Virus record (IMG/VR): IMGVR_UViG_3300024518_002812
Span: 1 to 27,809 of that record
DNA length: 27,809 nucleotides
Direction: 5' to 3' (one strand)
Origin: a virus
Shown: piece after piece, positions 1 to 7,941 of the stretch
Layout of the letters: each line of letters begins with the position of its first letter
Numbering within the stretch: the first letter of the stretch is position 1
Translations under genes and position numbers: made by a program
The notes under the pieces: model-generated
Told to the model about the DNA's origin: nothing
Database searches by the model: none
What the model saw: the letters and a program-made list of their open reading frames with translations, nothing else

Positions 1-111
1 TGGTAATGGCTGATCGATTGACCAACCATTTTTACACCATCCTGATACATCAACATTACGTACATGAATAACCTTAGAGCCTCTGTAAAGTGGTACTCTT
101 TTATTACTCAT
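1..111 (-). CDS. Small protein downstream of the capsid gene, partial (3' end off the window)
   Basis: The ATG at 111 opens a reading frame with no stop to base 1 (37 codons seen). The start is preceded by a TAGGGG-type ribosome site 7 bases upstream, lying in the 12-base gap after the capsid gene. The visible residues begin MSNKRVPLYRGSKVI and include a NGWSID segment. Short proteins of this general look (a compact basic start, then a GW motif) often sit just after capsid genes in phages, but no specific function can be assigned. The remainder lies to the left of the window. Confidence 0.7.
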   Translation of the reverse strand, partial: MSNKRVPLYRGSKVIHVRNVDVSGWCKNGWSIDQPLP

Positions 112-123
112 ATATAACCCCTA

Positions 124-1017
124 TTACTTAACTACAGGAACGTTTGTAATTCCTGAAATCTGATAGGCACTATCAGGGTTAGCAATGTAATATGAAAGAA
201 TCCACTCAATATCAAACTCAGTACCAACCGACTCTTTTACAGGCTCGAAAGCTTGAAGAGGTTTAGCCTGAATACCAGTTACACCATTAGATTCAAATGC
301 ACATACATAGATAGAAGTAGTTGTATTAGCTTCTGTGAAATCAAGGATCTGAGAACCATCTGTAGCTTCACCAGCCATTACTACTGGAATTCCTGCGAAG
401 TAAAAGATAGGTGCACCAAATTGATCTGTAGCTTGACTAAGTTGATTAGAAAGAGCTGGATCATTAAGAGCATCAGAGAGACGTAGATACATCTCTTGTC
501 CTACAAAGATCACCTTATTAGATCCTTTAGTCTTAACTACAGCTTCACGGAGTTTACCCAATGAAAGAGCCGTGTCACCTTGTACAAGTTGTTGATCACC
601 ACTAATACGAGTCTGGAGACCATCAAATTCAAGTGCATTAGATCCAGTATCACCTTTGAAGAAAGCAAGTGAAACTGTACGAGCCATTGATTTTACTTTC
701 ATTTCCATATCTGTTTTAAGACGATCATCACCATACATATCTCTAAGTGCACGGTCAATAGTAATCTTACCACCACCAATTTTGATTTCTTCAGTACTTG
801 TATTAACAACACCAGAACTAGTAGCAAATGGTGTATTAATTGCACGGAAATCAGTATCAGGAAGTGTTCCCTCAGCATTATAAGAATATACCGACCCTAC
901 AATATTTGTAAATGATAGATAGTTCAATACTGGTGCATTGTCCATAAATGTTTGAATCACACCCGCTCTGAGTGGTTCACGAGTTGTTTTTTTGTATTCT
1001 GCTAATGTCATAGCCAT
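124..1017 (-). CDS. Major capsid protein (HK97-like fold expected)
   Basis: This 297-aa protein should be the main shell subunit of the phage head. The assignment rests on position: it directly follows terminase, portal, MuF-type protein and scaffold genes, the canonical head order. Length also fits. The N-terminal part (about residues 1-45) resembles the N-arm start of many capsid proteins, and the middle (about 75-110) has the charged helix and short strands expected of a capsid spine. The start is MAMTLAEYKK; an AAAGGA site 8 bases upstream supports the first ATG, and the third codon is also Met. No cysteine-rich or enzymatic motifs are present. It lacks an obvious fused protease, in keeping with the separate scaffold gene. 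The exact capsid subfamily cannot be told from sequence alone. Confidence 0.88.
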   Translation of the reverse strand: MAMTLAEYKKTTREPLRAGVIQTFMDNAPVLNYLSFTNIVGSVYSYNAEGTLPDTDFRAINTPFATSSGVVNTSTEEIKIGGGKITIDRALRDMYGDDRLKTDMEMKVKSMARTVSLAFFKGDTGSNALEFDGLQTRISGDQQLVQGDTALSLGKLREAVVKTKGSNKVIFVGQEMYLRLSDALNDPALSNQLSQATDQFGAPIFYFAGIPVVMAGEATDGSQILDFTEANTTTSIYVCAFESNGVTGIQAKPLQAFEPVKESVGTEFDIEWILSYYIANPDSAYQISGITNVPVVK

Positions 1018-1046
1018 AATTAATATCCTTTGTGATATTGTTTTGT

Positions 1047-1074
1047 ATTATATTTGTAATAGTATTTTGTATAA
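1047..1074 (-). promoter_or_regulatory. Possible internal promoter ahead of the capsid gene
   Basis: In the 143-base gap before the capsid gene the minus strand carries a perfect TATAAT (1047-1052) with TTATAC (1069-1074) 16 bases upstream. The -35 is weak and the surroundings are very AT-rich, so this is only a candidate. An extra promoter would fit the need for many capsid copies relative to scaffold and portal. Confidence 0.35.
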
Positions 1075-1160
1075 GTCTTGTTACTGTTACACAATAGAGA
1101 CTCAATCTCATGTTTTGTGTGTGCCTCAATCACATAACTATTTATACGGTTGTTGTGTTC

Positions 1161-1787
1161 TTAAATATCTAATGAATCAAAAGCCATATCAAAAGCTTCA
1201 TTAGCTGATAGGTTAGATACATCTACTACTTTAGCTGATGCTTTAACACCGCCTGTAGTCCCTGTACCAGCTTCACCTACAACATCATTAGGGTTCATTG
1301 TTCTAATCTGTTCAATAACTTCATCACCTTCATATAGAGCACCATTAACTTTGAGAGTGCGTACACCATCTTCATTAATAGAGAGTGATCCGTCTGTGAT
1401 ATATTCATTAGTCATCAATCCACCCAAACGAGCACCGAACATTGTACTCATATCAGTAGATACATTATCTTTAATAGATTGAATACGCTGTGCTGATTTC
1501 GCTTCATTGAGTGCTTTAGTATCAGCTTCTTTATCAAGTTCGATCTTGTTAAATTTGCCTTGAAGGATCTCAAAATCTTGTTCTAGTTTCGACTTCTCAG
1601 TATTAACAGTGGTTGTCTTAGACTCTAGATCAGTCACTTTAGCAATAGCTTCATCTCGATCTTTATTAGATAATCTCAATTTAGCCTCTACGTCATCGAA
1701 TGATTTTACACTTTCTTTTACTTCACTAAGAATCTCTTTTCCTTCATCTGAAGTCTCTAGAAATTCATATACTTTCTTCCAATTCAT
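1161..1787 (-). CDS. Capsid scaffolding protein
   Basis: A 208-aa acidic, strongly helical protein directly upstream of the capsid gene. Residues about 10-105 are rich in Glu, Lys, Asp and Leu with heptad-like spacing, typical of a coiled coil. The C-terminal half contains a short globular-looking segment (around NGALYEGDEVIEQIR), a Gly/Thr linker, and a final small helix (SANEAFDMAFDSL) that could contact capsid subunits. Scaffolds act inside the prohead and are lost before DNA packaging. The start ATG has an AGAGGG site that overlaps the stop codon of the preceding MuF gene, so the two are probably translated in tandem. No protease motif is seen. Confidence 0.82.
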   Translation of the reverse strand: MNWKKVYEFLETSDEGKEILSEVKESVKSFDDVEAKLRLSNKDRDEAIAKVTDLESKTTTVNTEKSKLEQDFEILQGKFNKIELDKEADTKALNEAKSAQRIQSIKDNVSTDMSTMFGARLGGLMTNEYITDGSLSINEDGVRTLKVNGALYEGDEVIEQIRTMNPNDVVGEAGTGTTGGVKASAKVVDVSNLSANEAFDMAFDSLDI

Positions 1788-1795
1788 TTAACCCT

Positions 1796-2932
1796 CTACG
1801 GTTCGTTTGTTGTAAATAATGTTTGTGGTATCATCTTAGGATTCTTATGGAGATCTACACCTTGTTTAGCTAACCCTGTTTGATAGGTCTTTGCTGATTG
1901 TGCGTTACCAACACCAATTATATTACCACGTTCTTTATCACCAATATTAGAAAGGTATTTGTTAGCTCTCTTCTGAGAATATTGCGGTTTTCTTTTAATA
2001 TCAGTATCACCAGCCATTATATAGTTCTTTTGACATAAACAATTAGGGTGAGCTGGTATAGGAGCACTAGCATCTTTAGGATACACACCCTCACCTATAC
2101 CGTATAAATCAGCATCTGCATAAAAATCACAGATATCAGTTCTAGGATGTGCTGAAGATAGAACCCATTCAAAACCTACTATATCGTCATCTTCATACAT
2201 AGCTCTTTGAAAACTCATCTCATATGATCGTGCAATCTCAGTTCTGGCAATCCGTTTGTTAAGATAGCTAACCTTAGATTGTACCGCCCTGTCTACAGCT
2301 TTATCTATTAGTGCTGTCTTATCCGACCTCATAACATTAATAACATTCTGATATGACTTCTGTAGAGCCTTGTTAGATCTCTCATTGAATGATAATTTAC
2401 TTACTTGTCTCTGTAGCTTATTCAATTCTTTTTCTACTGCGGGTGTTAGTCCTATCTTCTTGAACTCTGCAATTGCTTTAGTCATAGAATCAGGAATCCT
2501 ATCTAATGATGAGAATCCCTTCTTCTTAATCTCTGAGAATACAGTTTCTACACTGGTAGCCTTTTTAGCCTGATCTCTTAAAACCTCTTTAACAGCTCTT
2601 TGTGCATCTTTAGAGTGTAACCTATCACTAAGTGACAACCCACCCACAAATTGAGTATTTAAGAAGTATTCAGAAGCTAATGCACTATCCACAGCTATAG
2701 TTGTTTTCTCTACAGCACTTTCAGCCACATCACCCAGCACTTTACTATAGAGAGATTCCATATTTTGAGTGTATGATACATCAATGAATGCAGTATCTAC
2801 AGCTTTAGCTATAGTCATACCCTTATTAATATTCTTAGTAATCTCTTTATTCAACACAGCATATAGTTTATCTGCTTCACTCTCAAATACACCGAATGCT
2901 GTTTGTAATAGTGTTGTTCTTCCACGTGGCAT
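1796..2932 (-). CDS. Minor head protein with MuF domain (head morphogenesis)
   Basis: This 378-aa protein is helical through residues 1-225 and ends in a MuF-like (Mu gpF, SPP1 gp7 type) domain at about 228-305. The signature is visible: RIARTEIARSYEMSF, then HPRTDICDFYA, and PAHPNCLCQ, giving the paired Cys/His pattern usual in this family. Such proteins bind the portal, are carried in small numbers in the head, and take part in head assembly or DNA delivery. It begins 5 bases after the portal stop and ends within the ribosome site of the scaffold gene. The ribosome site of its own start is weak, so translation may be coupled to the portal gene. Confidence 0.88.
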   Translation of the reverse strand: MPRGRTTLLQTAFGVFESEADKLYAVLNKEITKNINKGMTIAKAVDTAFIDVSYTQNMESLYSKVLGDVAESAVEKTTIAVDSALASEYFLNTQFVGGLSLSDRLHSKDAQRAVKEVLRDQAKKATSVETVFSEIKKKGFSSLDRIPDSMTKAIAEFKKIGLTPAVEKELNKLQRQVSKLSFNERSNKALQKSYQNVINVMRSDKTALIDKAVDRAVQSKVSYLNKRIARTEIARSYEMSFQRAMYEDDDIVGFEWVLSSAHPRTDICDFYADADLYGIGEGVYPKDASAPIPAHPNCLCQKNYIMAGDTDIKRKPQYSQKRANKYLSNIGDKERGNIIGVGNAQSAKTYQTGLAKQGVDLHKNPKMIPQTLFTTNEP

Positions 2933-2937
2933 ATTGT

Positions 2938-4428
2938 TTACTCTAATCCGTTATTAGCAAGTATTTTGCTGTTGTCGATCTCTGATAATAGTATTGATGT
3001 TGTACTGTCATCACCATATATTTCACTTACAATACTTTTTAGAATAGCTTTCGTATTATCAGCTAGTCCACGTTCTTCCATGATGATCAATTCTTCATTG
3101 AGTTCTGATAGTGTAACTTTAGGTTTAGGAGAGAAACTATCTTTATATTTGGTATTAGCTACAAATGAACCACCACCCATATATAGTTTATACTCTTCTA
3201 CTCTCCAATTATCCACAGCCTTTAGAATCATTGTTGTGTGTAATAGAGCATCATTGATAGGTGTAAAGCTAAACTCTTTACTATATCCACTTTCAGGACT
3301 ACCCAAACGAGTTACAGATACACCGCCCTCACTCATCATTTGATGTAAGTTCTCTAGCTTCTGGTTAATACGTGCTATCTGTACTGTAACCTTATTAGCA
3401 TCTGGTGATACAACACCAACTGATGCACCATCAGTACCGTCAATTTGTAACATATTATCTACACCGTAACGTATACCATCCACAATACCAGTAGTCCATA
3501 AATAGTCGTGTGCTTGCTTCTCAATAACCCAATCAAGTTTAGATTCAGCACTATAGATATTCAGGTTCATAGATGCAATGGAATATGATTTAGGTTTAGG
3601 AAGATAATCATATACACTAGTACGAGCACCAGCAAATACAGCTAGAATCGGTATATGTGATATAGCTTTTACTTCTGGTTCATTCCACTTTTGACCGTCA
3701 TCACTGGTATATATCCGTACTTCATTAGTAGACCATTCATTCATGATAAATGTACCATTAGGTAGTTCATTGATGAATGTTATTTCAATTAGATTACCAT
3801 CAATATCAGTATTATACCCTTGTACAGATTCAGCATATTGTATATACTCCTTAGGTACAGTATCACCCTCTCGTTTATCCATTACTAAAAATGCTACCTC
3901 ATCACGGTAAACACCAGCCATTAGATTCTGTGAACTCTCATTCTTAGAAGTACCAGCACCGTTAACATCTTTAACATAATCTAGGTATGGATGGTTCTCT
4001 ATAACCTTACCACCTAGTCCAGCAGTTACAAAAGTTTGTGGTGGTAGCTTGAATACTGCCTGATATTTAGCATCAATATAATTTCTAAAGTTATTAGTGT
4101 ATTCACTAGACCTCACCCGTGTTTTATAGAAGTTCTCAGTTGGATTCGGGATAAGATAAGAGTACACATCTTCATTAGTACACAATGTTAAATTACCTAA
4201 TGACATTGTACTCAGTTTAGTTTTACCAGTTCCTGTCTTACCACTAACACCACCTGAACCTTCATACATATCTTTTAAGAATCTATAAGATGATACATCT
4301 CGATAGTCTATAAAGATCTCTTGTGTTTCTGGCATTGGTGCATTAACTGGTGCTGATCGTGCACCAGTAGCGTGTGAAGGTAGTGTATTGAAATCCTGTT
4401 CAATATCTAATTCTATTTGTTCACTCAT
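2938..4428 (-). CDS. Portal protein
   Basis: A 496-aa protein between large terminase and the MuF protein, the standard portal position, and of portal length. The portal forms the dodecameric ring at one head vertex through which DNA is pumped. Supporting features are an N-terminal mixed region beginning around SYRFLKDMYEG, a central alpha/beta part containing a KAISHIPILAVFAG stretch, a long helix-rich segment (about 285-370, ending IARINQKLENLHQMM) and an acidic C-terminal tail. The start lies inside the end of the terminase gene region with AAAGGA 9 bases upstream. Residues 63-70 read GKTGTGKT, which matches a P-loop pattern by chance; no Walker B partner is apparent. Confidence 0.85.
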   Translation of the reverse strand: MSEQIELDIEQDFNTLPSHATGARSAPVNAPMPETQEIFIDYRDVSSYRFLKDMYEGSGGVSGKTGTGKTKLSTMSLGNLTLCTNEDVYSYLIPNPTENFYKTRVRSSEYTNNFRNYIDAKYQAVFKLPPQTFVTAGLGGKVIENHPYLDYVKDVNGAGTSKNESSQNLMAGVYRDEVAFLVMDKREGDTVPKEYIQYAESVQGYNTDIDGNLIEITFINELPNGTFIMNEWSTNEVRIYTSDDGQKWNEPEVKAISHIPILAVFAGARTSVYDYLPKPKSYSIASMNLNIYSAESKLDWVIEKQAHDYLWTTGIVDGIRYGVDNMLQIDGTDGASVGVVSPDANKVTVQIARINQKLENLHQMMSEGGVSVTRLGSPESGYSKEFSFTPINDALLHTTMILKAVDNWRVEEYKLYMGGGSFVANTKYKDSFSPKPKVTLSELNEELIIMEERGLADNTKAILKSIVSEIYGDDSTTSILLSEIDNSKILANNGLE

Positions 4429-4433
4429 TTATA

Positions 4434-5654
4434 TTATTCCTTTGTATGGTTTATACCACGTTTAGCCATTGGAGCGGTTGCATATCTTATAGCATCCCAA
4501 CCATGATTATATTTGTCTATGATTATAGGTAAGACCTCATCTGTCATAGGGTCTATTTTACGTTTATAATTCTCAGCTTCTTCTATCATCTCTGTTAGGC
4601 TGGTGTGTATGATTATCTCATCAAATGACCTTAGATAGCGTATACCCTGTTTAATAGATCCTGCACCCTTATAAGCTCTACGAACATCAAAGCCGTCTTT
4701 CTTAAGATATTTACGTGCAAATCCTTCATTATGATCAGTCCATATAGTATATTCATTAGTTGTTGGGCACGTCTCTCTTAACCACATAGGTAAATCGTTT
4801 GTGTCCGCATCATATATGAAAGAAGCTTTATCTATATAGAGTTTGTTCTTGTTAACAAAACATCTCACTATCACTGTTGGATCACCTTGTGCACCAGAAC
4901 CCCAATCAAGGCCATGATAGAACACAACACGGTTTTCATCTGGTGATTTGAAGTTTTGTACTACCCATTTACCTTTGAATATTTGAGCGTGTGAATGCTG
5001 TTCACATTGACCTAACCACACATGATTATAAAGATCTATATCAGTGTTCTGTGCGTGTATTCGGATTTCATCTAGAGCTTTCGGAAACCATGGATTGTCT
5101 TGATAATTCATTTCAATTATCAAAGAATTCTCTGGTGGTTCCTGAACACAAAACATATTATGAATACAATCTTTTTCGTGTCTAGGATTGTATGTTATCC
5201 ATATCTCTGAATCTTGAAACATTCCTGAAACTTTCTCACCACGGATAGTAGGATCTAAATCTTCCCACGACTTTTTAGTGATAGCTTCACCCTCTTCAAT
5301 CCAGCATATATTAATACCTTCCAGAGACTTGATACCGCGTGTGTTTTGCCATAATCCAGCAAATATGAATTGAGTACCATTAATGCCTGTAATAGAGTGA
5401 TCTGTAATCCTGTAGAAATCTTCTAAACCCATGTTGTATATCTGGTCACACAGTAACTTATGCACAGACTGTTTAATGTTGTTCTGAATCTCTCTTACAC
5501 ACAAAATCCTTAATGGTTCATCCCTACCCAGCAACAACAACATTCTAGCTACAGTCCACGATTTACCAGAACCACGACCACCGTATACAACCTTGTAACG
5601 TGCTCTATATGTAGCCAACATCTTTAACTTCTTAGGAAGTGATATTATTCCCAC
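4434..5654 (-). CDS. terL: Terminase large subunit (packaging ATPase/nuclease)
   Basis: The 406-aa motor that cuts concatemers and pumps DNA into the prohead. The ATPase domain shows Walker A GGRGSGKS (25-32), Walker B ICWIEEGE (116-123, with the catalytic Glu pair) and a coupling motif ITYNPR (153-158). The C-terminal RNase H-fold nuclease shows the acidic residues expected of the family: D250 in GLDWGSG, D307 in WTDHNE and D387 in HGWDAIRY. The layout fits the Terminase_3/PBSX-type group. The start is GTG at 5654, overlapping the small-terminase stop by 10 bases; no strong ribosome site is seen, which suggests translational coupling. An ATG at codon 12 is too close to Walker A to be preferred. 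Confidence 0.97.
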   Translation of the reverse strand: MGIISLPKKLKMLATYRARYKVVYGGRGSGKSWTVARMLLLLGRDEPLRILCVREIQNNIKQSVHKLLCDQIYNMGLEDFYRITDHSITGINGTQFIFAGLWQNTRGIKSLEGINICWIEEGEAITKKSWEDLDPTIRGEKVSGMFQDSEIWITYNPRHEKDCIHNMFCVQEPPENSLIIEMNYQDNPWFPKALDEIRIHAQNTDIDLYNHVWLGQCEQHSHAQIFKGKWVVQNFKSPDENRVVFYHGLDWGSGAQGDPTVIVRCFVNKNKLYIDKASFIYDADTNDLPMWLRETCPTTNEYTIWTDHNEGFARKYLKKDGFDVRRAYKGAGSIKQGIRYLRSFDEIIIHTSLTEMIEEAENYKRKIDPMTDEVLPIIIDKYNHGWDAIRYATAPMAKRGINHTKE

Positions 5655-6052
5655 GAGATAACCGTTTTACTATCTTTAACTTCACCTGTTGCTGTACCAT
5701 CATTATTATACAGCCCTAATAGCTTACTTAGTTCTTGCTGTACAGATAGTGCATCCTTAACTTTTCCACGCTCCACACACGATCTGTATAGCCGTGTCAA
5801 TCTGGTTACAGCTTGCGTTCTTTCATATTCAAAATCTTCTCTAAGATCTTCATGAAATTGTATCTTGGCTTTACGAATAACATTACGGATTGCACTCTCT
5901 TTAATATCCCAGTATGTGCTATCAGTCCAGTTTGCTTTATCTGTTACATAATTTATAATTTCAGGTGTTGACCATCCAGCCATTAACCACTTCTGAATCT
6001 GAAACATTCTTAGAGCAAATTTACTTTCATTTGCTTTATCTTCTTTAGGCAT
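5645..6052 (-). CDS. terS: Terminase small subunit
   Basis: A 135-aa protein that recognises the packaging site and regulates the large subunit. The frame stays open further upstream, but the start MPKEDKANESK at 6052 is chosen because it has a GTGGGG ribosome site 6 bases upstream and because the longer version adds an implausible hydrophobic extension overlapping the divergent gene. The N-terminal part has a helix-turn-helix look (QKWLMAGWSTPEIINYV), followed by a helical middle region for oligomerisation and a short Gly/Asp-rich tail. It overlaps the large terminase by 10 bases. Confidence 0.88.
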   Translation of the reverse strand: MPKEDKANESKFALRMFQIQKWLMAGWSTPEIINYVTDKANWTDSTYWDIKESAIRNVIRKAKIQFHEDLREDFEYERTQAVTRLTRLYRSCVERGKVKDALSVQQELSKLLGLYNNDGTATGEVKDSKTVISWE

Positions 6053-6171
6053 AATTAACCCCACTTTAATTATTATTGTCACTACTATTAGAAAGACATT
6101 CCATAATAAATATCGACCATGAGACTTTATATAAATAGTATTGAGGGTTATATTTAACAAAGGAATATACA
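6053..6171. promoter_or_regulatory. Divergent control region between terminase operon and sigma-like gene
   Basis: This 119-base gap must contain the start of the leftward packaging/head operon and of the rightward sigma-like gene. It holds TTTATATAAATAGT (6126-6139), whose reverse complement recurs exactly at 14955-14968, and a minus-strand TTTATTATGG stretch (near 6100-6109) resembling the -10 region of the phage's other promoters but without a good -35. No clear host-type -35 is found on either strand, which would suit an activator-dependent late promoter. That last point is inference. Confidence 0.4.
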
Positions 6172-6627
6172 GTGATAAAACTGACAAAAGAAGTACGTGA
6201 TAGATTCGATGAATTAGCACGAGAGTACAGAACAGAAGAAACTACAGATAGAAGACGTGGAAAGATATTGATGATTATATCTGACACCTACAGAAACACT
6301 AAACTAAAAGAATCTAAAACGATTGTCCCACGTGATCAAGATGACTACTGGCAGTGGTTCTATTATAAGATCATATACGCTCTGAATAAGTGGAAAGATA
6401 ACGGTAGTGCATCATTCACAACCTTTTTAGGTATCTGTTTAGTAGGTGTACGCCAAACGTATCTGAATAATGATTATAAGAAGCTGAAGGTGAATCTATA
6501 TAAGAAATACGATAATAGACCAGTACAGATAGTTCATTCTGCGTGTATGGACTATGACAAGGACTATCTAGAAGATATATATCCTGAACGTGAATGGTCA
6601 CTTGTTAAAAAATCTGTGATGAAATAA
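6172..6627 (+). CDS. Sigma-70 region 2-like protein (possible transcription regulator)
   Basis: One of only three convincing plus-strand genes. It starts with GTG at 6172 behind AAAGGA and encodes 151 aa. Residues about 60-100 read like sigma factor region 2: YYKIIYALNKWKDNG, then SASFTTFLGICLVGVRQ, then YLNNDYKK, where the usual pattern is an acidic helix, a K/R-FD-G-(K/A)-FSTY core and a basic recognition helix. No region 4 helix-turn-helix is visible in the last 45 residues, so it would be a minimal or diverged factor. It lies divergent to the terminase operon and convergent to the pilin genes, sharing their terminator. An alternative is a helical DNA-binding protein unrelated to sigma. 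The assignment is an eyeball match and needs profile searching. Confidence 0.5.
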   Translation: MIKLTKEVRDRFDELAREYRTEETTDRRRGKILMIISDTYRNTKLKESKTIVPRDQDDYWQWFYYKIIYALNKWKDNGSASFTTFLGICLVGVRQTYLNNDYKKLKVNLYKKYDNRPVQIVHSACMDYDKDYLEDIYPEREWSLVKKSVMK

Positions 6628-6633
6628 AAAAAT

Positions 6634-6664
6634 GGCAACATATTTAATTATATGTTGCCTTTTT
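6634..6664. terminator. Bidirectional intrinsic terminator
   Basis: A perfect 10-bp stem (GGCAACATAT / ATATGTTGCC) with a 6-base loop, flanked by seven As on the left and five Ts on the right. It ends the plus-strand sigma-like gene, whose stop is 6 bases upstream, and the minus-strand pilin operon from the other side. Confidence 0.93.
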
Positions 6665-6688
6665 CTGTACCATAAAGTATTTTGAGGG

Positions 6689-7210
6689 TTACTGATTTAT
6701 ATAGTATACACCAGTGATAAATTGATCAACTAACCCTTTATAGTATTGACTTGCTCTACGTTTGTAATGTATCTCTGATAAATCTTCTGTTGGTGACGAT
6801 CTCTCTATAGTTAATGCAATATCTACAGAGGGTATTTTTAACATATTCCGTACAGATTCCATAGGGTATGCAGAAAGTACTATAGTATTACCATCTACAA
6901 CTTCAAATCCATACGCCCATCGATTCAACGGGTCTACCATCCATCCTTGTGCATTCTGTACATACTTATAACCCATTGATGTACCATATCTTATAAAATA
7001 ATCTTGATCCCATGTATACGGTAAATCACCAGTTTCTTCTATTACCTTGTCAAGTGCCTTATCCATTGCTAATAACGTCTCACACGCCTCTGTGACAATA
7101 GATTTATGATACCATATGACCATTGATGGTATTGCTGTTGTAGCTAGTATCATGATGATAGCCATAACTACAATTAATTCAAGTAACGTGAACCCCTGTT
7201 CATTTTTCAT
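6689..7210 (-). CDS. Type IV pilin-like protein A (pseudopilin type)
   Basis: A 173-aa protein with a textbook class III signal: a 6-residue basic leader MKNEQG, cleavage before Phe7, then FTLLELIVVMAIIMI with the conserved Glu at mature position 5 (residue 11). It should be processed by a prepilin peptidase and held in the inner membrane by its first helix. The soluble domain contains GWMVDPLNRWAYGFEV (about residues 88-103), reminiscent of the DPWGNPY element in GspG-type major pseudopilins. The start has AAAGG 8 bases upstream. It follows pilin-like B and ends at a strong terminator. Such genes normally belong to host pilus or type II secretion operons; in a phage it is unusual and suggests host acquisition. 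Confidence 0.88.
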   Translation of the reverse strand: MKNEQGFTLLELIVVMAIIMILATTAIPSMVIWYHKSIVTEACETLLAMDKALDKVIEETGDLPYTWDQDYFIRYGTSMGYKYVQNAQGWMVDPLNRWAYGFEVVDGNTIVLSAYPMESVRNMLKIPSVDIALTIERSSPTEDLSEIHYKRRASQYYKGLVDQFITGVYYINQ

Positions 7211-7236
7211 TACTACTACCTTTCTATATAGTAAAA

Positions 7237-7259
7237 GGGTGCACCATTACAGTACACCC
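7237..7259 (-). terminator. Weak terminator or attenuator between the two pilin genes
   Basis: On the minus strand an 8-bp stem (GGGTGTAC / GTGCACCC pairing with one wobble) and a 7-base loop are followed by four Us. It lies 16 bases past the pilin-like B stop and 26 bases before the next start. The short U-run suggests partial termination that would lower expression of the second pilin. Confidence 0.45.
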
Positions 7260-7275
7260 AGTTCAAAGGGAATTA

Positions 7276-7830
7276 TTAGTGTATAGTTACATTATCACCC
7301 ACGAGTAGACCATCATATATAGGCGGTGCAAAGAATTTATATGAATGACCTTCACGCCCTGCTAAAGGTGGGATAACATCAAAGTAAATCAAATCTGTTA
7401 CAGTTAATCCACCAAATTCACGTTTAGGAGTAGCCACAAACCAAGTATTAGCCACGTCCCACGTAAAACTATAATCTTTAGATCCATCTAATAGTAAATC
7501 AGTACCACCACACCCTTTAAATATCTGTGCCTCTGTTAGTGTAGTAATATCTTTTCCATCCATCAATAATGACTCTATACCAACCTTAAATGAACTCATT
7601 GATGATTGAGCATTACTAATACGAGCTTTGACCATAAACTTACTGTAACTAGCAATAGATGCTGTTGCAAGTATCCCTAAAATAACTACTACTACAATCA
7701 GTTCAACTAATGTGAAACCAGACTGTGACCGCATCCGACGTTCTTTATTCTCTCTAAGAATCTGTAATTCTTTCTGTTCTTGAGACTGAGAATGTACTAC
7801 TGTTGCTGGTGTTTCTTTTCTTGAAGTCAT
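7276..7830 (-). CDS. Type IV pilin-like protein B with long N-terminal leader
   Basis: A 184-aa protein. The frame is open further upstream, but the ATG at 7830 has an excellent GGGAG site 6 bases upstream, while the later Met (7734, just before RSQSG) has none. The prepilin motif is G38 followed by FTLVELIVVVVILGILATA, with the conserved Glu at residue 43 (mature position 5). Cleavage would therefore remove a 38-residue polar, Gln/Glu/Arg-rich leader, far longer than the usual 5-10. The soluble domain has two central Cys/Gly-rich turns (GCGGTD) and several aromatic strands. It is probably a minor pilin or pseudopilin. It precedes pilin-like A under a shared promoter. Confidence 0.86.
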   Translation of the reverse strand: MTSRKETPATVVHSQSQEQKELQILRENKERRMRSQSGFTLVELIVVVVILGILATASIASYSKFMVKARISNAQSSMSSFKVGIESLLMDGKDITTLTEAQIFKGCGGTDLLLDGSKDYSFTWDVANTWFVATPKREFGGLTVTDLIYFDVIPPLAGREGHSYKFFAPPIYDGLLVGDNVTIH

Positions 7831-7892
7831 AAACTTCTCCCTATTGTTTATATTACTAATTGAGTATAATCCCTTATCGTACCCATAGTGAT

Positions 7893-7930
7893 AATATAGA
7901 TTGTGGTCACTCGGTGGTGTAACCACAATC
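7893..7930 (-). promoter_or_regulatory. Promoter of the pilin pair with overlapping inverted repeat
   Basis: On the minus strand TATATT (7893-7898) lies 18 bases downstream of TTACAC (7917-7922). A perfect 9-bp inverted repeat, GATTGTGGT at 7899-7907 and ACCACAATC at 7922-7930, spans the spacer and the -35, as expected of an operator. The same repeat could instead form a hairpin after the upstream gene, but no U-run follows it. Confidence 0.5.
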
Positions 7931-7941
7931 AAAACTTTTTA

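Noticed and set aside
2966-3343. 125-codon plus-strand frame inside the portal gene
   Set aside because: Antisense shadow of a well-supported gene with no independent signals.
4219-4242. P-loop-like GKTGTGKT in the portal protein (residues 63-70)
   Set aside because: No Walker B or other ATPase motif is near; synteny and length fit a portal, so the match is most likely chance in a Gly/Thr-rich loop.
6141-6691. TTGAGGGTTA at 6141-6150 and 6682-6691 flanking the sigma-like gene
   Set aside because: A 10-base direct repeat could mark an insertion, but the second copy overlaps the pilin stop codon and no other mobile-element feature exists; chance is adequate.
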